64,000 bases of DNA from Marinimicrobium sp050113635 (GTDB lineage Bacteria; Pseudomonadota; Gammaproteobacteria; Pseudomonadales; Cellvibrionaceae): positions 186,001 through 250,000 of the forward strand of contig NZ_JBNJLT010000004.1 in NCBI RefSeq assembly GCF_050113635.1. The letters are read 5' to 3'. Each line of letters begins with the position of its first letter. Position 1 is the stretch's first letter. The position numbers were made by a program, and so were the translations under genes. The notes beneath the pieces are model-generated. The model ran no database searches, was not told the origin of the DNA, and saw nothing but the letters and a program-made list of their open reading frames with translations. Positions 44,058 through 53,300 of the stretch are shown here, in pieces.

Positions 44058-45653
44058 TTGCTGGAAAAATTCTCCGTGGGGCAGAAAATTCTGCTGCTGG
44101 CCGTTTTGTTTATCATTACGCTGCTTGCCAGCGGTGTGACGGCCTGGCAGTTTGCCGAGCGGCAGCGTGCGGTCAATGATTTTGTGCAACAAAGCGGTAC
44201 GCTGAGTGAGCGGCTGCGATATCTGGACGAAGTGCTGACCATGTCGGCCCGCATGGCGGCATTGACGGGCGATACGCAATGGCTGGATCGCTACAACGCG
44301 AATGCCGACGACATCAATCAAGTGATCGACAACCTATTGGCACTGGCGCCAGCATCGGTGGCCGAGGAGTTTGATCGCTCTACCGCCGCCGCCAACGAGG
44401 CGTTGTTTGCCGAGGAAGATGAAGCGTTCGCCGCGATAGAACAAGGAAACAATGAAGAGGCGATCGAGCGTCTGCTCGGTGCAGATTACAACCGCTACAA
44501 AGCCACACTGGACCAGGGCACCGGTCAGTTCCTCTCGCAGGTGGCGAACGAGGCCGACCAACGCATGGTCGCGCTGGCGAGTTTCGGACGAACGATTGTC
44601 ATCACCACGTTGGCGGCGCTGGCGATCATTGTTCTGCTCAGCCTGGGCGTGATTCGTTCCATCACTCGTCCGTTGAGTGAAGCAGTGGGCTATGCCCATC
44701 GGATTGCCGAGGGCGAATTGATACGCGTACCCGAGAGCGAAGGGCGTGATGAAACGGCGCAGCTGCTCAATGCCATGTCCCGTATGAGCGCCCAGCTGCG
44801 AGAGTTGATGGAGCGAGTGCTGGATTCGTCCTCTCAGGTGTCCAGTGCGTCGGAAGAGCTTTCCGCCATTTCCGAGGAAACCCGTCGTGGTGCGCAACAG
44901 CAGAGCGAGCAAACGCTGCAAGTGGCCGCCTCAATGAACGAAATGACCGGCACCGTGCAGGAAGTGGCCCGGAACGCCCAGAGCACTTTTCAGTCGGCTG
45001 ACGAAGCGGCCGATAAAGCGCGTGAGGCGAGAGAAGTGGTGCAGTCGTCCACCGACAGCATTCAGGCTCTGGCCGCGGATGTGAGGCGGGCGGCGGAAGT
45101 GGTACTGAACCTGGAACATCAGAGCGACACGATTGGAAAAGTCCTCACCATGATGCGTAAGATTGCCGAACAGACCAACTTGCTCGCGTTGAACGCCGCG
45201 ATTGAAGCGGCTCGTGCCGGTGAGCATGGTCGTGGGTTCGCTGTCGTATCCGACGAAGTGCGCAAACTGGCGACCAACACCCAGCAGTTTATTGGTGAAA
45301 TCGCGGATATTATTGAACAGTTGCAGGCGGGAACGCGTCAGGCCGTGTCGGTGATGCAAGAGGGGAACAATAACGCCGAGGCGACCGTTTCCCGGGCGCA
45401 GCAGGCATTGCAAGCCATTGAGGGTATCTTGGCCGCCGTCTCCCACATCGCGGATTTCAGCAGCCACGTCGCCAGCGCTGCGGAAGAACAGACGGGCGCC
45501 GCCGAAGAAATCAACCGCAATGTCACCACCATCAATGACATTGCCGATGACACCAGCCGCGCGGTGACCGAAATCAACACCGCCAGCCGCGACCTGGCAC
45601 GACTGGCGGGAGAGCTGGAAACAGCGGTGACGCGTTTCCGGTTAACGTCTTAG
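44058..45653 (+). CDS. Methyl-accepting chemotaxis protein
   Basis: 531 residues from a TTG with ribosome site GAGGGGG. One helix at about 10-30, a periplasmic four-helix sensor of about 150 residues (about 31-180), a second helix (about 182-203), HAMP (about 205-258), and the cytoplasmic signalling domain with the conserved hairpin tip IAEQTNLLALNAAIEAARAG. The sensor is acidic and helical with no recognised ligand motif. It would report to CheA through CheW/CheV. It is the only chemoreceptor in the window and sits next to the catabolic operon. Confidence 0.93.
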   Translation: MLEKFSVGQKILLLAVLFIITLLASGVTAWQFAERQRAVNDFVQQSGTLSERLRYLDEVLTMSARMAALTGDTQWLDRYNANADDINQVIDNLLALAPASVAEEFDRSTAAANEALFAEEDEAFAAIEQGNNEEAIERLLGADYNRYKATLDQGTGQFLSQVANEADQRMVALASFGRTIVITTLAALAIIVLLSLGVIRSITRPLSEAVGYAHRIAEGELIRVPESEGRDETAQLLNAMSRMSAQLRELMERVLDSSSQVSSASEELSAISEETRRGAQQQSEQTLQVAASMNEMTGTVQEVARNAQSTFQSADEAADKAREAREVVQSSTDSIQALAADVRRAAEVVLNLEHQSDTIGKVLTMMRKIAEQTNLLALNAAIEAARAGEHGRGFAVVSDEVRKLATNTQQFIGEIADIIEQLQAGTRQAVSVMQEGNNNAEATVSRAQQALQAIEGILAAVSHIADFSSHVASAAEEQTGAAEEINRNVTTINDIADDTSRAVTEINTASRDLARLAGELETAVTRFRLTS

Positions 45654-45662
45654 TGGAGCGGC

Positions 45663-46079
45663 TTAACTGACGTGAAGAGTCACCTCGACGTTGCCGCGAG
45701 TGGCCTTCGAGTAAGGGCATAATTCATGCGCCTTATCGGCAATGGCTTTGGCGTCTTTCGCGTCAACTCCCGGCAAACGGATATAGAGGTCCACTGCAAG
45801 GGCAAAGCTTTCCTCGTGCTTGCCAATCCCGACCTGCGCCTCGACGGAGGCGTCTTTGGGAAAGTTTATCTTGTGCTTCGAGGCGGCCAATTGCAGGGCG
45901 CTCAAAAAACATCCGGAGTAGCCCGCAGCGAATAGCTGTTCCGGGTTAGTGGCACTGCCACCCTTGCCACCCAACGCTTCGGGCGTTGCCAGTTTCACTT
46001 CCAAATTGCCGTCGCTGGACTTTGCCTGCCCGTCGCGACCACCCGTTGCGGTAACTTTAGCCGTGTATAAAGGTTTCAT
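45663..46079 (-). CDS. ohr: Organic hydroperoxide resistance protein Ohr
   Basis: 138 residues from ATG at 46079, with AGGAGG six bases upstream. OsmC/Ohr family; reactive C57 in AAGYSGCFLSAL and C121 in LCPYSKATRGN, the catalytic pair of Ohr. It reduces organic and fatty acid hydroperoxides in the cytoplasm using lipoylated protein. No ohrR gene is adjacent. It ends nine bases from the chemoreceptor stop, in convergent orientation. Confidence 0.93.
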   Translation of the reverse strand: MKPLYTAKVTATGGRDGQAKSSDGNLEVKLATPEALGGKGGSATNPEQLFAAGYSGCFLSALQLAASKHKINFPKDASVEAQVGIGKHEESFALAVDLYIRLPGVDAKDAKAIADKAHELCPYSKATRGNVEVTLHVS

Positions 46080-46189
46080 CAGGTTCCTCCTTACCATGTT
46101 GCCTGGGTTCAGCGTGATTGAAGTTCAACGTTGTTGATGCCCAGTGTATTACCTGAGTGCGGTGAAGGAGGTTTTCAACCCCGTTTGCT

Positions 46190-47056
46190 CTACTCGATAT
46201 TCTGGATCTGCTCCCGCATCTGCTCAATCAACACCTTCAACTCCACCGCCGCCTGCGTGGTTTCTGTCACGATGGCCTTGGAGGACAGGGTGTTGGCTTC
46301 GCGGTTGAGTTCCTGCATCAGGAAATCCAGGCGGCGGCCCAGGGAGTTTTTCTGGGTGAGCGTGTGCTTCACCTCGGCTACGTGGGTGTCCAGGCGGTCC
46401 AGTTCTTCATCCACATCGGCTTTCTGGGCCAGCAGGGCAATTTCCTGCTCCAGGCGCTCCGGGTCCAGTTCCACTTGCAGGGCTTCGATTTTGGTTTTGA
46501 GTTTCTCGCGCTGGGCGGCGAGTATTTCGGGAAGGCGTTCGCGTAATGTGGCCACCTGCTCGCTGATGTTATCGAGGCGCTGGCGGATAAACTGTGCCAG
46601 CTCTGCCCCCTCGCGTTCCCGGTGTTCGAGCAGTTGTTTCAACGTGTCGTCAAACAGGTTCAAGGCGGATTCGATCAGGGCGTCGCGGTCGAGTTCCGGC
46701 TGTTGCAGAACACCGGGCCAGCGCAGCACGTCCAGAGGGTCGACGGGGATGGCGTTGTGCAGCTCGTTGCCGATCTTGCGCGCAGCTTCGGCCAACTGGC
46801 GGACTCTGTCGAGGTTCACGCCCAGATCCTGATCCGGTACGTCGTCCTTCTGCACGGTGAGGCTCATTTCCAGCTTGCCGCGATGAAGTGACTTTCTAAG
46901 GCGTTCGCGTAATTTCGGTTCTATTTCGCGAAAATCTTCCGGGAGTCGGAACGCGGGTTCGAGGTAGCGGTGATTGACGCTCCGGATTTCCCACGTAAGC
47001 GTCCCCCAGTCGTATTGCTGCGCCTTGCGGGCAAAACCGGTCATACTGCGTGGCAT
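46190..47056 (-). CDS. yicC: YicC family endoribonuclease
   Basis: 288 residues from ATG at 47056 (MPRSMTGFARK, the family start), with GAGGA upstream. Conserved WEIRSVNHRYLE near the N-terminus and GRRLDFLMQELNREANTLSSK near the C-terminus. YicC proteins act as RNases in small-RNA turnover. It diverges from rph, the usual neighbour. In Pseudomonas its other neighbour is gmk, here 27 kb away. Confidence 0.93.
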   Translation of the reverse strand: MPRSMTGFARKAQQYDWGTLTWEIRSVNHRYLEPAFRLPEDFREIEPKLRERLRKSLHRGKLEMSLTVQKDDVPDQDLGVNLDRVRQLAEAARKIGNELHNAIPVDPLDVLRWPGVLQQPELDRDALIESALNLFDDTLKQLLEHREREGAELAQFIRQRLDNISEQVATLRERLPEILAAQREKLKTKIEALQVELDPERLEQEIALLAQKADVDEELDRLDTHVAEVKHTLTQKNSLGRRLDFLMQELNREANTLSSKAIVTETTQAAVELKVLIEQMREQIQNIE

Positions 47057-47184
47057 GGAAAATCCTCTGTGCTGGTCAGTGGTTACCCTCCGGGGCGATA
47101 GCTGATAGGCTTCGCTCCATCGAACAAGGGATGTTATCACAGACGTCCTTTTCTTCCTTTCTATCGTCGTTAACAGGATTCAGC

Positions 47185-47919
47185 ATGCCCGACACTGATA
47201 TTCAGCGCCCCAGTGGCCGCCAGCCCAACCAATTGCGCGATGTGCGCCTGACCCGCCACTTTACCAAGCACGCCGAGGGCTCGGTGCTGGTGGCGTTTGG
47301 CGATACTCAGGTAATTTGTACCGCCAGTGTGATTGAAGGCGTCCCGCCTTTTCTTCGCGGTCAGGGGCAAGGGTGGCTGACTGCCGAGTATGGGATGCTG
47401 CCGCGCTCCACCGGCAGTCGCATGGGCCGTGAGGCGGCGCGCGGCAAACAAGGTGGGCGTACCGTGGAAATCCAGCGCCTGATCGGCCGCTCTCTGCGGG
47501 CGGCCGTGGATTTGCAGAAGCTGGGAGAGTACACCATACAGCTCGACTGCGACGTGATTCAGGCCGACGGCGGCACGCGCACCGCCTCCATTACCGGAGC
47601 CTGGGTGGCACTGGCCGATGCGGTCGCTTTTATGCAGCGTGAAGGCAAGTTGAAAGAAAGTCCGATCAAGCGCGCCATCGCGTCGGTTTCTGTGGGTATC
47701 TATCAAGGCTTACCGGTGCTGGACCTCGATTATCCGGAAGACTCTTCGGCGGATACCGATATGAATATCGTCATGGGCGACGATGGCGGTATGATCGAAA
47801 TTCAGGGAACCGCAGAGGCCGAGCCGTTCACCGAAGCCGAGTTCGCCGCCATGCTGGCTCTGGCCAAGCAGGGGATTGGCGAGCTGAACCGCCTGCAGCA
47901 GGCCGCGTTGGCCGAGTAA
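47185..47919 (+). CDS. rph: Ribonuclease PH
   Basis: 244 residues from ATG at 47185. RPSGRQPNQLRDVRLTRHFTKHAEGSVL (shown in part: RPSGRQPNQLR) is the family start; GWLTAEYGMLPRST and DCDVIQADGGTRTA are the core phosphorolytic motifs. It trims tRNA 3' ends using phosphate. It is divergent from yicC, and in relatives is followed by crc and pyrE; here a two-component system and a glucanase come between. Confidence 0.96.
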   Translation: MPDTDIQRPSGRQPNQLRDVRLTRHFTKHAEGSVLVAFGDTQVICTASVIEGVPPFLRGQGQGWLTAEYGMLPRSTGSRMGREAARGKQGGRTVEIQRLIGRSLRAAVDLQKLGEYTIQLDCDVIQADGGTRTASITGAWVALADAVAFMQREGKLKESPIKRAIASVSVGIYQGLPVLDLDYPEDSSADTDMNIVMGDDGGMIEIQGTAEAEPFTEAEFAAMLALAKQGIGELNRLQQAALAE

Positions 47920-47927
47920 ATGCCGAG

Positions 47928-47955
47928 AGGCCGGCTTCGCTGTCGGCCTTTCAAG
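47928..47955 (+). terminator. Terminator after rph
   Basis: AGGCCG / CGGCCT stem at 47928-47933 and 47944-47949 with a ten-base loop and a short T-run. It is modest in strength. Confidence 0.5.
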
Positions 47956-48026
47956 CCCGCGCCTTCTCTTACTCTCCATCTATTCTCCATCCTCTCCCTC
48001 GCGCCGAAAAACATCCGCGTCAGGCC

Positions 48027-48054
48027 GGATCATGCCACATTTATGGCGTGATCC
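48027..48054. promoter_or_regulatory. Inverted repeat upstream of the sensor kinase
   Basis: GGATCATGCCA / TGGCGTGATCC (48027-48037 and 48044-48054) pair over 11 bases with one G-T position. It lies in the 317-base rph-kinase gap and could be an operator or a second terminator. Confidence 0.4.
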
Positions 48055-48192
48055 AGTACCCGTTTTCGGTGTGCCACTTTATTCGAACCGCAATCGGCAC
48101 GAGCACTGGGTGGGGTTAGCGCTACACTCTCTGGGTTAACCCGCATTGATCCCGCAAAGGAAGGTGGAGCAGCCGCAATAAACATAACAACG

Positions 48193-48210
48193 CGAACATA
48201 ACAATGTTCG
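48193..48210. promoter_or_regulatory. Short dyad just before the sensor kinase start
   Basis: CGAACAT-AACA-ATGTTCG, a perfect seven-base stem with four-base loop, 27 bases before the ATG. In RNA it could affect translation; in DNA it could be a site for the LytTR regulator. Confidence 0.35.
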
Positions 48211-48236
48211 GGCAGTGCCATTGTTTGGAGAGTGCC

Positions 48237-49433
48237 ATGACTGTACGCCGCTTCCTCAAACCGGTTCTGTACGAGGACACCGGTCAGTATTGGACTGGGC
48301 AGCTGATTTTCTGGTTTATCCTCTCCGCCCTGCCGTTTCTCGGCATGATGCTGTGGTACCAGAACGCTCACCTGATCTACATCGAACATCTGTACCTGCA
48401 AACGGTGCTGGGGTTGATGATTTCCCAGCTGCTGGCACTGACTTGCCTGAACCTGTGGTACTTGCCCGCAGGCCCACGCATGATCCTCGTTGTGGCTCTG
48501 GCTGGATTGGCGGCGGCGGGCTGGACCTCGTTGCGGCTGATCACCTACGTGTGGCTCACGGGTGAAACGCATATCTGGTCCGAGTACGGCGGTTGGTACT
48601 TTGGTGCCTTTTACATTTATCTGTGCTGGTGTGCGCTGTATCACGGTATGAACTACTACGGCCTGCTGCAAAAGGAGCATGCCGAACACCTGCGGGATAT
48701 TGAGCGAGGTCGCAACGAACAAATCAAACGGCTACAGGCCGAGGCCAGTGCTCACCAGGCGCAGCTTAAAATGTTGCGCTATCAAATCAACCCGCACTTT
48801 CTGTTCAACACACTTCATTCCATTTACGCACTGATCCGGCTCCGTGACCGGGAGCGTTCGCTGGCCATGTTGGACCGGCTGGGGAAATTCCTGAGGTTTT
48901 CCCTGGAGTACGATCCCAAGGCACGCACGACGCTGGAGGACGAAGTGGCCCTCCTGTCGTTGTACGTCGATATCGAGCGAGTTCGTTTCCCCGAGCGCCT
49001 GCGGTTCATCGTGGATGTGTCGCCCGACGCGGCGCGTGCCGAACTGCCCAGCCTGTTATTACAGCCGTTGGTAGAAAACGCCATTAAATACGCTGTGGCA
49101 GGGAGTGAAAACGGCGCGAGTATTTCGGTTCGCGCACGAGTAATCGCTGATTGTTTGAAAATTACCGTGTCCGACACCGGCGCGGATGTGGAACCCTCAA
49201 CCACGTCCGGTACCGGTGTAGGGCTGAGCAATATTCGCCAACGGCTGGAAGCGCTGTTCCCCGATGACCATTCGCTCACGCTGCTGGAGAATGACCCGCG
49301 GGGCCTGTCGGTTTGTATTGAAATACCCTATCGGCCCGAATCACCCCACAACAACAATAGAGATAACGATGAGACGAGCATTGAAAACCGTGATTGTGGA
49401 CGACGAGCCGCTGGCGCTCGACGTGCTGCGTAG
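48237..49433 (+). CDS. LytS-type (LytS/YehU) sensor histidine kinase
   Basis: 398 residues from ATG 48237 with GGAGAG five bases upstream. About four membrane helices (about 22-140) without a large sensor domain, a coiled coil (about 145-180), then the His_kinase domain with H187 in QINPHFLFNTLHSI and LLLQPLVENAIKYAV as the ATP lid N-box, ending GVGLSNIRQRLEALF. The last 65 bases overlap the response regulator gene in another frame. It signals to the LytTR regulator. The adjacent glucanase gene is a likely but unproven target. Confidence 0.9.
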   Translation: MTVRRFLKPVLYEDTGQYWTGQLIFWFILSALPFLGMMLWYQNAHLIYIEHLYLQTVLGLMISQLLALTCLNLWYLPAGPRMILVVALAGLAAAGWTSLRLITYVWLTGETHIWSEYGGWYFGAFYIYLCWCALYHGMNYYGLLQKEHAEHLRDIERGRNEQIKRLQAEASAHQAQLKMLRYQINPHFLFNTLHSIYALIRLRDRERSLAMLDRLGKFLRFSLEYDPKARTTLEDEVALLSLYVDIERVRFPERLRFIVDVSPDAARAELPSLLLQPLVENAIKYAVAGSENGASISVRARVIADCLKITVSDTGADVEPSTTSGTGVGLSNIRQRLEALFPDDHSLTLLENDPRGLSVCIEIPYRPESPHNNNRDNDETSIENRDCGRRAAGARRAA

Positions 49434-50178
49434 CTGCCTGGAGGAGTATCCGGACATTGACATAGTCGCGGCTTGCCGCAATGGCCGGGAAGCCATTGCG
49501 GCGACACTGACGCATCAGCCGGACTTAATGTTTCTCGATATTCATATGCCGGGCAAGAATGGCTTTGAAGTTATTAAGGCGCTCCAGAACGATGTAATGC
49601 CCATGGTGGTGTTTGTCACCACGTATCAGCAGTACGCACTGGATGCCTTTGATCTTCATGCGGTGGATTACATTCCCAAACCACTGGATGAGGAACGACT
49701 GGCGCGAGCGGTAAAGCGAGCCGTAGTCAGGCACCGCGCCGCTGGAGAAACGGGCGTAAACAAGCCGCCCCTGATCGGCGCCATTGATGAGTTGCTGGGT
49801 CGTCTCAATACGCGAGAAACGGCCGCGTCGTTGAATAAACTGATCATTCGTGATGTCGGCAGCGCGCGGCTGATCGAACAGGAGCGGATTGACTGGGTAG
49901 ATGCGGCGGGTGATTACATGTGCATTCACGCGGCGGGGGAAACCCACATTATGCGCAGTACCGTGAAAGAGCTGGTGGCTTCGCTCGACGACCGCGTGTT
50001 CAAACGCATTCATCGCTCCACCATCGTTAATATTGAAAAGGTCTCTCAGGTGGAATCGCTCAGCAAAGGTGACTACCTCGTATCGCTGGATTGTGGCGAA
50101 CGGCTTAAAGTCAGCCGCAGCTACAACACCGCCGTCAAGGCGCTGATGCGCCCGGCGCTCAGCCAGACCCAGGCATAA
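49369..50178 (+). CDS. LytTR-type response regulator
   Basis: 269 residues from ATG 49369 inside the kinase gene's end. Receiver domain with D11/D12 (VIVDDEP) and phosphoacceptor D57 in FLDIHMPG; AVDYIPKPLDEERL ends it. The LytTR DNA-binding domain (about 165-265) contains RIDWVDAAGDYMCIHA and RVFKRIHRSTIVNIEKV. It controls target promoters, probably including nearby genes. Confidence 0.93.
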   Translation: MRRALKTVIVDDEPLALDVLRSCLEEYPDIDIVAACRNGREAIAATLTHQPDLMFLDIHMPGKNGFEVIKALQNDVMPMVVFVTTYQQYALDAFDLHAVDYIPKPLDEERLARAVKRAVVRHRAAGETGVNKPPLIGAIDELLGRLNTRETAASLNKLIIRDVGSARLIEQERIDWVDAAGDYMCIHAAGETHIMRSTVKELVASLDDRVFKRIHRSTIVNIEKVSQVESLSKGDYLVSLDCGERLKVSRSYNTAVKALMRPALSQTQA

Positions 50179-50315
50179 TCAGGTACAGCGTCAGCCCAGT
50201 TTGTCGTAGCGGCGGTCCGGTTTATCGAAGCGGTATTGCGGCGGTCAGCGAGGTCGGGGCATGGTGCGGGGTGATCGTTCAGTCACAATAACAACGGAAC
50301 AGCAGGATAAACGAT

Positions 50316-53300
50316 ATGACAACCTTGAAGACTCCCTTGTGGCAGGCGCTGTTGATCGCCGGTGGGTGCGTGTTCACGCACGCCGCAGCGGCACAACAGG
50401 CCGAGCCTGTGTGGGCGGAAGAGTTCGACGGTGAACGCCTTAACCGCTCCTTCTGGAATTTTGAGACCGGCGGCCACGGTTTCGGCAATGGCGAGCTACA
50501 GTATTACACCGCCTCCAGCGAAAACGTCTACCTCGACGATGGCCAACTGGTGATTGAAGCCAGAAATGAAGAACATAACGGCAACCTCTTTACCTCCGGT
50601 CGAATTAACACCCATGGCCGGGTCGGCTTTCGCTATGGGGTTCTCGAAGCGAGAATCAAACTGCCGGATCTGGGCAATGGCCTTTGGCCCGCCTTCTGGA
50701 TGCTCGGTAATAACTACGGCATTGATGGCTGGCCGAAATCCGGCGAATGGGACATCCTGGAAGCCGGCTCCCGAGAAGCTATCGACAATGGCACTGTCAA
50801 TCAGACCGTGTCGGGGGCCATGCACTGGTGGCATGAATCCGGTGACTGGAGCGACTGGCTGCAAGCGGATGCCGCCAGCAGCATTGATGTCGCCGGTGGG
50901 CTGAACACCTACCGGGTGTACCGTATGGAATGGACGCCCTCCGAAGTGAGCATGAGCGTCGATGGTACTGAATATTTCAGTATGGACATTACGGACCCGA
51001 ACATGTCCGAGTTCCGGGAGAATCCGGCGCACATTATTCTTAATATGGCGGTCGGCGGATTCAATTTTGTTCAGATTACCGACCCGAACAATATTACCGC
51101 CCCGTTCCCCGCGAAAATGTACGTGGACTATGTTCGGCTCTATGAAAACCAGTACACCGAACTGGACATCGCCGAGGAACATCTATTCAGCGGCAATTAC
51201 GGCATCATGACCGAAACCACACCGGTGCTGAACGAACTCAACTGGGGTGACAATACCAACCTGTACATTTGGAACAACATGACCACCGTGGCCACCGCGC
51301 CGTCCGAAGGCAGCGCCGCCCTGGCCTACGAAGTGGCTCCGGGTGACTGGTGGGGTATGGGGCTGTTGCACAAGGACCAGAACCTGCGCAACTACCAGCA
51401 CGGTTATCTGCACTTTGATATGAAAACCGAGTCACCCACGCCGATTACAGTGGGCATGGGAAGCACCGCTGGGGGTGACGGCTCGGTGGAACTGTCGGCG
51501 GGCGCCGAGCAATACGGGCTCGAACGCGACGGTGAATGGCACCATGTGGCGATTCCGTTATCGCAGTTTAGTGGTGTCGATTTTGAAACGGTACAGGCAT
51601 TGTTCACCCTGTCCGGTCCTGCGCCTGCGGCGTTGATGACGGTGGCCGTGGATAATATTTACCTGACGGAATCGGTCGCGCTGGAAGCGCCAGAGTATGG
51701 CAACTTCGGTATTTACACCGAGACGCCCGCGCATCGCGATGCCGGTAATTTCGGTTTTGGGGTGAGCGGCGACCTGTTTATCTGGGAGAACACGCTGACG
51801 CTGTCTCCCGGTGATGTTAAAGAAGGTAACGCTTCACTGAATCTGGCCTCCAATGACCTGGGCTGGTACGGCATGGGATTGACGGCGCGCCAGGGATTTA
51901 ACCTGACGGCCTTCGATAATGCCAGTGCGATGCTGCACTTCTCCCTGAAAACCACCTCCCAGTCCGCGTTCCAGATTGGGATGAAAAGTGGTAATCGGGA
52001 TGACATTGGCCAGCTCTGGATTGATTTCGAGGCGGGTAACGACCCCTATGGATTCGTGCGCGATGGCACCTGGCAGGATATTGCGATCCCCATGTCGGAC
52101 GTGGCCAAGGACGTTGACCTGGCGGATGTGCGTCAGCTTTTCCAGCTGTTGGGTACCGGTGAAATCGACAACATCGCGATTGACGATATTTATCTCTCCG
52201 GAGGTCAGCAGGCCGAAGCGCCGGGCACCGATGGCGAAGAAGTGAACCGGGCGCCGCGAGCGGCGGTGAAAACCTCGGCAATGCGTGGTTCTGCGCCGTT
52301 AAACGTCACGCTGGATGCCTCCGACTCAGTGGATGTCAACGGGGATACGTTGACGTACCTGTGGGACTTTGGCGATGGCACTTTGGGCAGTGGCGCGACG
52401 GTGAATCACGAGTTCACAGAAGAGGGCCGGTACGCGGTCAGTGTGACGGTCAGCGATGGTGAACTGTCCGACACCACCACCAACTATGTGCTGGTGGACA
52501 ATGGTCATGCCAGCGTTCGCAGTGAAAAGCGGGGCCTCGGTTACGGTTACCATTCAGAAGAAGACTTCGCGAAAATTTCCCAAGGCATTAGCTGGTGGTA
52601 CAACTGGAGCCACAAGCCCGATGTCATGATCGAGGATGTGTACCAGAACTACGGTGTGGAATTTGCGCCGATGGCCTGGAACGGTGGCTTTGACGATCAG
52701 GCCATGCGCGAGTATCTGCTTGATCATCCCGAGGTGCAGTACCTGCTGGCTTTCAATGAACCCAACTTCCTGGATCAGGCCAACATGACGCCTTCTCAGG
52801 CGGTGGCGGAATGGCCCCGGCTGGAAGCGATTGCCGACGAATTCGATCTGGAAATCGTCAGTGTTGCCATGAACTATTGCGGGAACTGCAACAGCGAAGG
52901 TGGCACCACTTACTATGATCCCATCGATTATCTGGATGACTTCTTCGACCTGTGTCCCGACTGCCAGGTGGACGCCATTTCCATTCACGCCTACATGCAG
53001 GATGCCGGTGGTGTAGAGTGGTACGTGGATCGCTTCAAGAAATACAATAAACCGATTTGGATGACCGAGTTTTCCCACTGGGAAGATTTCACCACGCAGG
53101 AAGATCAGAAACGCTTCCTAGTTCAGGTGGTCGATGCCTTTGAAAACGACCCGGATCTGGAGCGTTACGCCTGGTTTACCGGTCGGCGCGACGGTCATCC
53201 TTTTAATGGGTTGTTCGACAACCGGCAATCGGGTGTCCTGACTGAATTGGGCAGCATCTACGTGAACATGCCAGTGCACAACGCCTCCAATGTGCACACC

